From Basidiobolus meristosporus CBS 931.73 (Eukaryota > Basidiobolomycota > Basidiobolomycetes > Basidiobolales > Basidiobolaceae), in NCBI GenBank assembly GCA_002104905.1, contig MCFE01000387.1, forward strand, positions 1 to 64,000: a DNA stretch of 64,000 nt, given 5' to 3'. Every line of letters begins with the position of its first letter. Within the stretch, counting starts at the first letter, position 1. Below the pieces are notes generated by a model. The model worked only from the letters and a program-made list of their open reading frames with translations. It was not told where the DNA came from and did no database searches. Made by a program: the position numbers and the translations under genes. This document shows, piece by piece, positions 1 to 9,936 of the stretch.

Positions 1-291
1 TATGCAATCTGATACACCAATCAATAAACAAGGCTTTATCTAACTGGTATGATGTGACACATATGGATAAAATGCCAACTAGCCTCAACATTGATGGTTA
101 TACCATGTGAGGATGTGAATGCCAACTTGGTACCAACATCTCAACAAGATTCAAACATTCCCATGGATTTTCTTGTGGCAGCATTCAAATGCATGGCTGA
201 ACACCTGTATGAGCAGGGCTGACACGTCGAGTCATTGGAAAAATACACGGCGACTTTATTGGCATAATTAGGCGAGCCGAGGGCAATGTCC
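1..291. other. 3' flank of SET gene, no gene seen
   Basis: This is the window edge downstream of the SET/NAP gene. Only short shadow frames are present and no motif was recognised. Confidence 0.5.
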
Positions 292-1398
292 TCAGACCTT
301 CTGCTTTTTCGCAGGGGGGTCTTCAGACTCGTCGAGTTCATCCCCGAAATCGTCGAACTCCTCGTCATCCTCGTCATTATCAAACCCTTGGAAGTACCTA
401 GCATCAAAGGTGAGGGGACAGGCCATGCGCATCCGGTTAAAAGGGAGCCACCTACTTGACAGCATTGGGGTATAGATCGTTGGCGATGAGATCGCCAATC
501 TCGGGGTCCTCTTCAGAGAACCAGGTGAAAAAGCTGTCCTTCTTTTCCCCGTCAGATTGGGTTAGATCCTACGGGAAACCGGGTGAGTAAGCAGTCCGGG
601 CAGAAAACGTTGGGGAAAGGTTTACTTGGCCATCCTTCCAGAGAATTGGGTGGTTCTTGATGATCACCTTGCCCGACTCGTCGTGGGAAAATTCCTTGAT
701 GAGGGAATCATTTGAGAAGTAAGGGTTCTCGGAGAATGACTAGTTCCAGGAGTTGTGGTCAGTCCGGGTCAGCTGCAGGAAGAAATACGAGCACCGTACC
801 AAAATGACCTTGTATACTGTGCAATCGTCTGTGCTTCTGTCGATGGTGATGTCGGTAAGATGGTTGAAAACCTAGGCGTATGGATGGGTGGTATGGTGAG
901 TTGGGGAACGCATAGATACGAATGGTTTGGCTTCGGACAAACCTCGACATCCTCCGACTCGAGTAGTCCCTCTGTCATAAAAGCAGGTTAGCTAACATAC
1001 AAGGAGGAGTAGAATAAGCTCGCAGGACGTACGAAGCATGGGGTGGTTTTTGAACTGCATACAAAAAGTCAGTCAATGGCGTGAAGGAAGGCTCGCTAAA
1101 TGGTTGTCACGTACCGTGATGGTCCAGAAATTAGGGATCTGTCCAAGAAGCTCCTGGCGCTTTTTGTAGACAGGTCCTTTGGTGTTTTCGTATTTTGTGG
1201 TGAGTTTTCCTTGTTCCTTGACTACCACGACTGGTTCAATAAGATACTCATGGGTAGCGACCGAAAGAAAGCGTACTCACACAGTTTCTCGTTCACCTCC
1301 TCCATCTCTTGCTCCACGTTAAGGAGCTTGGCCCAGGTCTCCTCCATGACCGGGTCTTCAGAGGCATTTTTTCCGTTCTGGTTGATAGCTTTGGACAT
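292..1398 (-). CDS. SET/TAF-I/Vps75-type NAP-family histone chaperone
   Basis: A NAP-superfamily histone chaperone that probably binds H3-H4 or H2A-H2B in nucleosome assembly. Starting at MSKAINQNGK, the exons give an N-terminal coiled helix (NVEQEMEEVNEKL), the earmuff-domain stretch KKRQELLGQIPNFW then TITFKNHPML, the segment DITIDRSTDDCTVYKVIL joined to SFSENPYFSND, HPILWKDGQ, a DSFFTWF block and an acidic tail (DNDEDDEEFDDFGDELDE) ending in the basic KKQKV, a possible NLS. IPNFW and ENPYF followed by FFTWF are SET-family hallmarks. Two exons are very short (1033-1054, 22 nt; 943-971, 29 nt). An apparent TAG just before SFSENPYF is removed by placing an intron acceptor there. An in-frame upstream ATG at 1431 is possible. 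It is divergent from TRM82 across about 255 bp. Confidence 0.88.
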
Positions 1399-1653
1399 GG
1401 TGTAGGAGCTTTCTGAAGAACGCCTTGGCACGGTGGAAATTTGGTTTTATGGTGGGAATTTTTTCGAGTCTACGACTTGGCCAAGATCTACCACCTTGAT
1501 ACATGATTAAGTGCAGGGTAAAACCCACTTAAATCGCGCGGATGTTGGTTACATTTTTTTTTAGTTGTTGAAAAAAATGGGATTCACCATATCATACTCC
1601 TCGAGGCTGTGTACTTCCACGCGACACCTTGGTGCTTGAAAACGTATACTAAC
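1399..1653. promoter_or_regulatory. Divergent promoter of SET (-) and TRM82 (+)
   Basis: Only about 255 bp separate two start codons on opposite strands, so both promoters must lie here. The region contains T-rich (1553-1562) and A-rich (1570-1576) stretches. No clear TATA box was found. Confidence 0.5.
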
Positions 1654-3346
1654 ATGGTTAGACATCCCTTCACAAAGACCCTCCACAGCCCTACCGAGGA
1701 CCTCCTGGTGCTCGTGTGTGGCAAAGACTTTCAAGTGGTGGACACCAAGTTAGTTTATTGCGTACCGGTTTGAGTGAGGACGACCAATAGTTAACCTTCG
1801 TTTTCAGGGATGGCTCCATTAAAGCTAGCACCTGCGACGTTCCCGAGGAGATCAAATCTTCGGTAGTAGAAATTAAAGACGGTCACACCGACATGATTCG
1901 CACCTTGGCCTTTAGCCCAGACGGGAAATTATTGGCCACCAGTGGTGAAGATAAAACACTCAAAGTATGGGCTGTTGAGAACTGGCAATGTCTTAACACC
2001 AGGTAATTCTACCATACTACTACCCCATTTGCAACCGATTCTGACCACATGGCGAATACGATACAGACCGGTCATTAAGCGTTACAATGCCATCAAGTTC
2101 GCCGCACAGAGCGATGCCATCTTTGTAGCCGACAAGTTCGGAGATGTTTACAAGTAGCCGCCATACTCCTATTTTTCGAGTAGAACCCTTTAACCTAAGC
2201 CTTCTTTCCCCTCCGATAGACTCCAAATTGATCCTGCTGCTGGTCAAGAGGAGCTCCTTCTTGGTCACGTCTCCATGATCACAGATATGGTAATGATCGA
2301 GTCACCACCGCTGTTGCCGAGATCGAAAGTGACTCACTCTTCCTCAGGTTCTCTCCGCAGACAACAAGCACATCATCACTGCCGACCGTGATGAAAAGAT
2401 CCGAGTCAACAATTACCCAGATTCCTACAACATTCATTCCTTCTGCCTTGGCCACACCGAGTATGTCCTTCACTTGTGTTCCATAATCTATCGCCACTTT
2501 CGATGATTAACCGCTGGTGAGTAGATTCGTCTCGGCTGTTCGTCTGCCTGTGTTCTCCCCCGGAACCTTGATTTCCGGCGGTGGTGATGGGATGATTATG
2601 GTCTGGGATTACATGAACGGGTCTCTTAAGCAGGCGATTAACCTCCGCGAGACACTGGCTCAACATGGCGCTGAACCGGTAATGGCTTCAGACAAATTCT
2701 CGGGGGATGTCACGAAGTGGAGACGCTAACATCGGCGGGTTTTAGGTTCAAGGAAACTTCGTGTTTGTCACAAGCTTGGTGATCTCTCAACAAAAGGACG
2801 TCTTGGTGTTGATTGAAAAGTACCTTCCTTGAAAATCCCTCTTCTCAAGTGAACCCGAATTGACGTTTCTCCCGGACTCTAGGTACAACAGTGGATTAGT
2901 CTTTAGATGGAATGATCAATCTGGAACTTTGGAGTTCGCCCAGTTGATCTCCTTGAGTGCCGATCCTCTGGATGGGGCCTTCGACAACCAAGGAAACTTG
3001 TGGTTCTCGATCTCCGACAAATCGGACGATATGGTTGTGGCTTTCGACTACAAAGATGGCAAGGTAATCATCGCCCAGCAACAAGTGGTGGAGATATCTT
3101 ACTAAATGTATGTTACCTCTCAGTATGAGCAATCCGAAACCAAGCCTGTGAACCAGTTTGGCTCCTTCGAAGGTAATTCTCTTGATGCTAGCTGGACCGA
3201 ATTTCCGGAAACTAACCAAGTACATAGCCGAGTCCCTTCCAAACTTGTATCCCACCGGAACGCTGCGTAAGATCACCGTCCCAGAGGAGGAACAAAACGA
3301 GCAGGAAGAGGAAGAACAGCCCAAGAAAAAGGCGAAATCCGAGTAA
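1654..3346 (+). CDS. TRM82: tRNA (guanine-N7-)-methyltransferase non-catalytic WD40 subunit (Trm82/WDR4)
   Basis: The WD40 partner of Trm8/METTL1, required for m7G46 formation in tRNA and acting in the nucleus. The start ATGGTTAGACATCC is followed by several exons encoding [12 protein letters not shown], the WD repeat [20 protein letters not shown] with GEDKTLKVW, the tract [28 protein letters not shown], the family signature [16 protein letters not shown] and FCLGHTE, then [25 protein letters not shown] and FCLGH with SGGGD are characteristic of Trm82/WDR4 rather than generic WD40 proteins. The last exon ends in an acidic/basic tail ([20 protein letters not shown]). No Trm8 gene was found in the window. 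Intron boundaries are approximate but frames join without loss of conserved blocks. Confidence 0.9.
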
Positions 3347-3647
3347 AGCTTGCTTGGACTGTTGCGTCGTGGGAGATCCAACATAGTCCCAACGTACCCC
3401 ATCCCATGCCTAACGCTAGAAAGATTTCTCTTGAACCTTATCTATACATATCTATAGTTAGAATAAACATTTAGAAAATCTTACCTGCTTGCTCCCGATT
3501 TTGGTACTTGCTTTCCTAAACGTTGGCGGTTTTTTGACCAAAGGCGGGATTTTTTCTCCATCGTGCTGGTCACGTGATACCCACAGGTCATTAATTAGAC
3601 AGTGTACTTGCAAGTTGGTTGCACTAGTAACATATCGACTCCCAACC
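3347..3647. promoter_or_regulatory. TFB5 upstream region with GTCACGTGAT element
   Basis: This 301-bp stretch between TRM82 and TFB5 holds GTCACGTGAT at 3570-3579, a palindromic-core E-box of the Cbf1/TFE type, about 70 bp before the TFB5 ATG. The same 10-mer occurs at 9651. No coding sequence is evident. Confidence 0.4.
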
Positions 3648-4044
3648 ATGGTAAAGGCTATAAAAGGTATGTAGTGTAGTCGCTCTTCACGAATGCTAGA
3701 TTCAACAAAAGGATAAGCGGGCTGATTGGTTGGAACTTATATTAACAAAACTTGCTTGGCATTTCCCACTTTCCATTTCACGACAGGCATGCTGATTGAG
3801 TGGTAAGTGGTACCCTTCAGACTGATTTTGCCTGACAGGAGTACAACGAACTGAATCCATATATTTCTCGCTTAGCGACGAGGCAGTGAAGCAGATCGTT
3901 CTGAACCTAAACAACTCGTACCATTTTGTGATTGAAGATCTAGACGACACCCATGCGTTCATTGATGGGAGCTGGTTGGACCGATTGAAATACGAAGTAG
4001 AGAAACTACTAGACGAGAATACATACAAGCTAGAGGAGAAATGA
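3648..4044 (+). CDS. TFB5: TFIIH core subunit Tfb5/TTD-A (GTF2H5)
   Basis: The smallest TFIIH subunit, which stabilises p52/Tfb2 and is needed for nucleotide excision repair and TFIIH integrity. Three exons assemble to a protein of about 66 residues, the normal size for the family: 3648-3666 (MVKAIK plus one base), a 16-nt exon 3787-3802 (GMLIE), and 3876-4044 (CDEAVKQIVLNLNN, then FVIEDLDDTHAFID, ending EKLLDENTYKLEEK). The blocks MVKAIKG.LIECD, the hydrophobic QIVL and IEDLDDTH.FI match human and yeast orthologues. The reading depends on the acceptor TTAG at 3872-3875, which restores C-D-E-A-V-K in frame. Simple ORF finding misses this gene because no exon exceeds 170 nt. Confidence 0.88.
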
Positions 4045-4374
4045 GCGGGCAGTGTTTGTGGGGCAGGACACAGTCCTGTTCTGCGAATAACTTCTGTCTC
4101 CCACGGCCGTTCTCTGATGGAAGTAACTTGCCTTTACACAGACGAATACGGACTGTGGAATGGAGGTGAGGATGGCGGGGTTGAGTATTTTGTCTGCCTG
4201 TTGGGGTGGATGTGATGAGTTAATATTGCATTTATTGAAGGAATTTACATAAAACTCGCTATTCTTGTAGCTTTCAAAGATTCGAAAACAGACTATTTAT
4301 ATGCGAGCTAAAGGCCATCGGGAACTGGGGAGCAGTATGAGTATATATACGTGTGTGTTTCTCTGGTGTCCACA
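4045..4374. other. Convergent intergenic spacer
   Basis: The 3' ends of TFB5 (+) and the ankyrin/CCCH gene (-) face each other here. The sequence is AT-rich, and no coding or regulatory signal was recognised beyond possible 3' processing sequence. Confidence 0.4.
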
Positions 4375-5250
4375 TCATTGGACTGTGGCATTTGTCACTG
4401 ACCAGATAGTAGTGTATGGCTTGACCTTGCCGCTATTTGTAGGTTCTGGTGTGGACGTCCCATCGGAAAGATTATAATTGTTGATTAGTTCTTCCAATTC
4501 TTCTATGGAAGAGGTATCCTCGTCTTCATGAATGATCTCCCCGTGTTCAATTGAATTCGAGAATCTGTTGGGATCCCGAGTAGTGGAGTTCTCGTACACA
4601 ATGTGATGGATCTTCTTGAGCACATCGTAAGGCACACCCTTTCTGTACCGTTCGCACTTGGCTAAAGATGCGAGGACATCCCAAGCATTCTCGTCAGTGG
4701 GCCGAACACCTTGCGACAACAAAACCTGAACTTCGTCGTCGGTAAAGCCGCAGTTTCTCATGCGTTGCTGCTGCTCTACCATATCTTCCTCATCCTCCGA
4801 GTCGGTCAACTCTTCCTTCGGGTGAGTGAAGCTGCACCCGTTCCCGTTTGGACAGCTGCCTCTTCTTAAAAAAGGGCATTCCAAGGAGCCAGAGGAGGCT
4901 TTCCTGTCGTCAGTCACGTCAAACCCTGCTCCCTTGAACGTAGCGCTACCAGGAGTGGGCATTTCAGGGACTAAGCCCTCCCGTACGTCGGTGATCATTT
5001 TGACGATCTTCCCGTTGGTAGTGAGTTCGGTGGCGGTTCCGAGCTCGTTTCTTGCATCCGGATCGGCACCGGCAAGAAGAAGCTCACGAACGGCCTGGAC
5101 GTGGTTACGCTTGGCGGCGATCATAAGAGGGGTTCTCCCCAAAGCGTCGGGGGAGTCCAAGTACTGGGGAGTGTTGAGTAGCTCGAACCTAAGACTCTCG
5201 ATGTCACCTTCGTTTGCTGCTTTCCATATAGCGGTAATCATGATAAACAA
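4375..5250 (-). CDS. Ankyrin-repeat plus CCCH zinc-finger protein, copy A
   Basis: A single-exon protein of about 290 residues with a possible RNA-binding role; no named orthologue is assigned. Residues 8-70 form ankyrin-like repeats (AANEGDIESL, then GRTPLMIAAKRNHVQAVRELLLAGADP). Residues 125-143 form one CCCH finger with C-x7-C-x5-C-x3-H spacing (CPFLRRGSCPNGNGCSFTH). An acidic linker (DSEDEEDMVEQQQ) leads to a module at about 166-195 (NCGFTDDEVQVLL, then GV.P..ENAWDVL) also present in the downstream neighbour. The acidic C-terminal tail is unique to this copy. The start may be Met1 or Met4 (5241). A TTTATAAA element sits about 90 bp upstream. The next gene (5874-6662) is a paralogue in the same orientation, consistent with tandem duplication. 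Confidence 0.8.
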   Translation of the reverse strand: MFIMITAIWKAANEGDIESLRFELLNTPQYLDSPDALGRTPLMIAAKRNHVQAVRELLLAGADPDARNELGTATELTTNGKIVKMITDVREGLVPEMPTPGSATFKGAGFDVTDDRKASSGSLECPFLRRGSCPNGNGCSFTHPKEELTDSEDEEDMVEQQQRMRNCGFTDDEVQVLLSQGVRPTDENAWDVLASLAKCERYRKGVPYDVLKKIHHIVYENSTTRDPNRFSNSIEHGEIIHEDEDTSSIEELEELINNYNLSDGTSTPEPTNSGKVKPYTTIWSVTNATVQ

Positions 5251-5873
5251 CTACAATAACAATACCAAGAAATGAACGGGCTTCAATAGACTATTAACTT
5301 GCAAGATAGGTCGCAGCCACAGTTTTCATAGATTTATAAAACCGCGATCTAGAACAGAGGTCACCAATGAGTCAAGCTCCCCATGGGTGACTGTAGTCTA
5401 TGCCAGTGATTTAATCGCAGTTGGGCAAGTCACATATGCATATTAGGACCAATCCAATGGGAATCCAGCAGGGAATATGGTCAAGCGCGCATGTCTACTT
5501 GCACTCGGCAAATCCATTTGGAAATAGGATTTCGAAAGTGATGCCTCGTTTCAATTGGCAGGGCCCGGGGGATTACGTCTCTCAAAAATTGACTGATTGA
5601 CACCGAAAGGCCGTAGTTACGTTTGATTTCGTCGATACGTAATTAGGTGGCACGAGTCGATTGCATCCACTACAAAATGGTTGGAAGGGGGCCTGTCATT
5701 CCATAGATAATCTAAACTAGATGTAGAGTTGCTTCCCATCAATTCTTGGAAATGTCAAGGAATATTAGGTGTTATGTGCTGTTGGAACCAAGTAAATACA
5801 GGCTTTATGTGGTAATGGCAATGGTGAAGGCAGGGATCATGTAAATATCAAGGATGGTATTATTATAGGAGCT
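5251..5873. other. Intergenic between ankyrin/CCCH paralogues
   Basis: The region contains TTTATAAA at 5333-5340, placed as a TATA box for copy A on the minus strand. Otherwise it is non-coding with no repeat recognised. Confidence 0.45.
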
Positions 5874-6662
5874 TCAGTTTTGGATGGCTTTTAGTATCTC
5901 CCAGGCATTGCTTTCCCAGGGCATTACGCCGTAAGCTAGCAACGACAGGACTTCCTCTTCGCTGAATCCAAAATTCTCGATGCGCTCCTCAATCTCCCTG
6001 TCGTACTCAAACTCCTCCGAGCTGTATTCCTGACCTGGATAATTTTCTAGAGGTAGCAGAGGGGGTGGCATAGGGACATATGCGACGGGAAGCGGATATG
6101 GGAATGGCGCCGGGATATTTGGATTTACGTGAATAGGATGCTCATATCTACACTGGTTTCCAAAACGGCAGTTACCCTGCAACCAGAATCGACAGGTTGG
6201 CATTGGGTTACGTCGACCCAGATATGGTTCGGGTTGGCCTTGGGGCAAGCCTAACCCTTGGTGAGAGAATCTACAACTATTGCCAAAACGGCAATATCCC
6301 TTCATGAAGAAACGACATACTGAAGGTGAGCCAGAAGTAACGGAGTTTGGTGAATTCTCTTGGGAACGTGCTCTGGCATAACCTTCAGCCCTGGCTTCGG
6401 CGAGGATTCGAAGGATTTCCGGGTGCACGGTGAATTCAGAAGCAGTTCCGTTCGAAGAATAGGCATTAGGGTTAGCCCCGGCAAGTATCAAAGCACGAAC
6501 GCACTCTAAATGGTTCTCTCTTGCTGCCATCATGAGCGCGGTTAAACCTTGGGAATTGGTGACTTCAAGGTCACAGTTGGCGTTCTCAAGCTCTCGTTGA
6601 AGCATCTCCAGATCGCCTGTTCCTGCAACATAGCATATGGTCGGTTCGTTCATGATGCTCAC
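5874..6662 (-). CDS. Ankyrin-repeat plus double CCCH zinc-finger protein, copy B
   Basis: A single-exon protein of 262 residues (or 259 if Met4 is used). Residues 10-68 are ankyrin-like (YVAGTGDLEMLQRELENANC, then GLTALMMAARENHLECVRALILAGANP). Two CCCH fingers with C-x7-C-x5-C-x3-H spacing lie at 116-134 (CRFFMKGYCRFGNSCRFSH) and 157-175 (CRFWLQGNCRFGNQCRYEH). A proline-rich linker follows, then the shared C-terminal module at about 229-258 (NFGFSEEEVLSLL, GV.P.ESNAWEIL). CRF..xGxCRFGxxCRxxH is the tandem form seen in RNA-binding proteins. It differs from copy A by one extra finger and a proline-rich spacer. A TATATAG element lies about 85 bp upstream. RNA binding is inferred from the fingers. 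Confidence 0.82.
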   Translation of the reverse strand: MSIMNEPTICYVAGTGDLEMLQRELENANCDLEVTNSQGLTALMMAARENHLECVRALILAGANPNAYSSNGTASEFTVHPEILRILAEARAEGYARARSQENSPNSVTSGSPSVCRFFMKGYCRFGNSCRFSHQGLGLPQGQPEPYLGRRNPMPTCRFWLQGNCRFGNQCRYEHPIHVNPNIPAPFPYPLPVAYVPMPPPLLPLENYPGQEYSSEEFEYDREIEERIENFGFSEEEVLSLLAYGVMPWESNAWEILKAIQN

Positions 6663-7460
6663 AGAAATTCCGAATCGGCTTCAGAAACTGCCACTTGAAA
6701 CGAAAGGTGGATTAGTAAAAATTACGATACCCAGGAAAGTGCTATATAGAATCTATTGTGTACCAGTTAGGGCTTTCGGGAGGTTGACCACTCAAGAGAT
6801 GTTTAGTTCTAGTTTAACTGGCTTTGTTTAAAACCGGATCATGTCGAGATCCAGAAAATTCAGTATGCCTTGTTGATACCGGATTCAGGCAAAATTTAGG
6901 TGCGCTGTTACGTAATCGAAGCTGATCAGCGCCAGCTGCTTAGATAATGGTCACCCTTGATTTCAATTCTAGGTGGCTGTCCAGTGCTCAAATGAAGAGA
7001 TCAGTAGAAGATGCTTTACTTGGAAGGTTTCAAGTAGAGGGGATGCTTGATGAATGTTTGTTATGCCTACGCTACTCGTAAGAAATGAGGGATGATTTAT
7101 GAAGGGTAAGCCATCGACATTCATCTGCTATGAACGCGAACCAAAGGTGCACTGGAAAATCATACATTATGTAACAGAAAAGGTAGATCCATATGTACAA
7201 GTGATATGGAAATCATGACGAAGTAACAGGCATTGCTTGGAGTTGACTGAGCCACGATCAAAATAGGGATAGTTAGAATAATATGTATATGGAATCGATT
7301 GCCTTCGAGAGGTGCACTATCTTGTTTGCTCCGTGGAATTGTGTCCCAAAAATGCGGATAAGAACAAAGGGACTTTCATTCATACCCAACTGCTCCGGAT
7401 GTTCTGTACAATGAAAACTGGGGTGGGCGATTTTGGCACTAAGTCCTTCATACATACTGA
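6663..7460. other. Intergenic, no gene supported
   Basis: The promoter of copy B lies at the left (minus-strand TATATAG at 6742-6748). A 64-codon minus frame at 7273-7467 has no start context or similarity and is not called. Confidence 0.4.
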
Positions 7461-8063
7461 CTACCAAACTTGATACGAGTCTCGGAGGAATTTTCGAGGT
7501 GGCGGGCTGTTCTCAAATTTGCTACCCAGTTTCAATCGACTCAGCCTCCAGGAACCATCTTTGACTGGCTTGGGCAAGACTACCTGCTGCGATGATGATT
7601 TTGTTGTGGGGGCAGCCGGGTCGTGAAGGGTACCAGTTGGCGGGATGTGTAGACTTGCTGAGTACCCTTCTTCGGCATCCAGGATGGTCATGATCTCTTT
7701 GAAGTGCTTCTCGTTCACCTCGCAGATGGCGTCGGGGTCTGAATGTTTGGAAAAGGGGAGGTTTCTCGGTGGTTCAGGGAATATTTTATTCTTTCGTCTG
7801 CTAATAAGAAGATATACAAGGGCAACGAGCGCCATTAGAAGGAAAGAGCTCCCAAGGCACATGCCCAGTAGCAGGGTCGGGGTATCTTTTTTGGCATATG
7901 GATCAGCTTCCCGTCCCACTTCTTGATGAGGCATTACAGTGGAGTGCGGTGGAGTATCCATTGGTGCGTTGGCAGGAGAAAATCCTCTTTTGACTGACCC
8001 TTCCACGGCTCCCTGAAGTAATACAGTGACAAGGACTATTGGCACTAATCTTGGCAGGTTCAT
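7461..8063 (-). CDS. Predicted type I single-pass membrane protein, unknown function
   Basis: A 200-residue single-exon product; family not recognised. Choosing the ATG at 8063 (MNLPRLVPIVLVTVLLQ) exposes a clear signal peptide of about 22 residues; the longer frame from 8120 would bury it. A short extracellular part (23-60) is rich in Pro and His. A single transmembrane helix spans about 63-88 (LLLGMCLGSSFLLMALVALV) with a basic stop-transfer RRKNK. The cytoplasmic tail of about 110 residues contains proline motifs (FPEPPRNLP, IPPTG, LPKP, SPPPRKF). This layout suits a small receptor-like or scaffold membrane protein, but nothing in it names a function. Confidence 0.65.
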   Translation of the reverse strand: MNLPRLVPIVLVTVLLQGAVEGSVKRGFSPANAPMDTPPHSTVMPHQEVGREADPYAKKDTPTLLLGMCLGSSFLLMALVALVYLLISRRKNKIFPEPPRNLPFSKHSDPDAICEVNEKHFKEIMTILDAEEGYSASLHIPPTGTLHDPAAPTTKSSSQQVVLPKPVKDGSWRLSRLKLGSKFENSPPPRKFLRDSYQVW

Positions 8064-8780
8064 TCTTTGCGTAGAAAGACGAACGGTTACGTACAAACAG
8101 GGGTAGTGCCAGGCGGCCAAGGGGTTTAAATAGAAGCAAGTGGAACAGCATGAAGCAAGAGGCTTGGTGACTGCATTAGCTAGTGATTGAATAAAATGAG
8201 CGAATTTATTTATTTCCGAATTTGTTCAACTTGCCGAGGTTTAACTCATCTTCTGAGCTTGCATATACACGCATATACGCTATTCAGATACTGATCCAAA
8301 CCTCCGTCTGTATTCTCACAGGAAAACAATGGGATTTGGAGAGGGGACAAGGGGAGTAAGGAACCTAACACCTCAGGGTATAGGAGTGGTCATTTTGAGT
8401 GGTCATTTTGCCATTTTGATATTGCTCCAGTTTTCTGCCACATTAAGTAATCCCAAAGTGGCATCTGGTCCCTAACATTTTGATGCTGCACGCCCCTGAG
8501 ATGTCTTCCAACCGAAATTTACTCATTCGACGATCGTATGAATGCTCATCTTAGGGACAGATGGCCATGCAAGCAGCGTTGGGATCAAGATTTACCCTGA
8601 CAAGGCTGATTGAGCATTAATATATATATAGCTTTATTACATATTCCCTACAGAGGTAAGTGTTTCTAATTTGGACTGGATCCAAAGCTGTCCGGGGCTG
8701 AAGATAACACGAAGCCAGAGTCTACCCATTAATAAAGTGTTACGGATAGTAGCCGAAGGGCGAGTTCTTCCCACTAGGCT
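8064..8780. other. Intergenic with 13-bp tandem duplication
   Basis: The region holds a perfect 13-bp direct duplication (GAGTGGTCATTTT) at 8384-8409 and an AT run around 8622-8630. No coding exon was found. Confidence 0.4.
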
Positions 8781-9591
8781 TTAGACTAATCCGTCATACA
8801 ATGAGAGTGATTGAACAATGGTCGGGTCTTGCTTAGATCCCTCTTGGAATTCCTCCATTGATAATCTGCCGTCATTATTCTGCGATAACTGGTGTGAGAA
8901 ACTAGAGGGGCTCAGACGACGACTAGTTGGTATGGTACCTTATCCATGAGTCTGAAAATCTTATCCACTCGTTTCTCCGGAGTGTCTTCATCCTCTGGCA
9001 ACTTCACCATGCTGCCAACCATTTTATAGATGGCTTCCACGATAAGCAGCATCTCTTCGCGTGTGATAAAGCCGTCGCTGTCAATGTCGTACAGTTGGAA
9101 GGCCCCTGGACAACCTGATTAATACACGCGAGATGGTATTCACAATTACACCAAGCTTACAAAGCAGTTTCTCTTCGGTTTTGCCTCTGGATGTGACGGA
9201 AAGTGCGCATATAAATTCCTTAAAGTCGATGGTGCCATTTTTGTTTTCATCGAACACGTTGAAGACATATTCTGCAAAGCCTGTGGGATCGCCAAACGGG
9301 AAGAATTGTTTGTATATTTTTTTGAATTCGTTTCTGTCAAGATTTCCGGAGGGGCAATCTTTGATGAAACCTTTGTACCTGTGGATCGATACTGGGTGAG
9401 CGGTACATAACTGGTGTTTCAGGAGGCATAGGCTTACTTACCATTGTTGGAGTTCTTTCTTGTCAACTACGAGGTGCAAGGTTAGATGTCAGGCAATCGC
9501 AGTGAGTAAAAGAGACTGAACACCTACAGTAGGTACATTTCTGTAATTCGCCCAGCTGTTCAGGGCTTAGTTTACTTGTCTTTTGCCCCAT
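8781..9591 (-). CDS. NCS1: Neuronal calcium sensor 1 / frequenin-type EF-hand protein
   Basis: A recoverin-family Ca2+ sensor, in fungi a regulator of phosphatidylinositol 4-kinase (Pik1) at the Golgi. Exons read from the minus strand begin [13 protein letters not shown], giving an N-myristoylation site (Gly2). They continue with [16 protein letters not shown] and [14 protein letters not shown] (the degenerate first hand), [19 protein letters not shown] (hand 2), [17 protein letters not shown] (hand 3) and [16 protein letters not shown] (hand 4), ending [17 protein letters not shown] and the C-terminal LYDGLV are NCS-1 hallmarks. Length is about 190 residues, as expected. At least four introns are present. 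The gene is divergent from ATP23. Confidence 0.93.
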
Positions 9592-9936
9592 GTCGTAGAA
9601 TAGCGAGACGAGGTTGACCCAAAAACCATTTCAGTCTAGGCATTCATTTCGTCACGTGATAATTCACTATTTTTCCTAGAGAACGAAGCAACTGCAAATT
9701 GATTTGAATCGAAGATGTTACATTAATTGGGCAAGCCTGATCAAGGGGCTTGGGAATGAATGTAGACTTGATGTAAGCATTGAATTAATGAGGTTTCGAA
9801 AATCCAAAATGCTTCAATTGTCGACTGCCATATTAATCATGAATCTATGCAACACCGAATTTGCTAAAAAGTTTGTAGTGGGGGGGGGGGTACAGATAGT
9901 CATGAAACCTGTAGTAGCGATATCCATTAGATAGCC
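9592..9936. promoter_or_regulatory. NCS1/ATP23 divergent promoter with GTCACGTGAT and G11
   Basis: This 345-bp region between two opposed starts contains GTCACGTGAT at 9651-9660, identical to the element before TFB5, and an 11-base G run at 9880-9890 about 46 bp before the ATP23 ATG. Confidence 0.45.
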
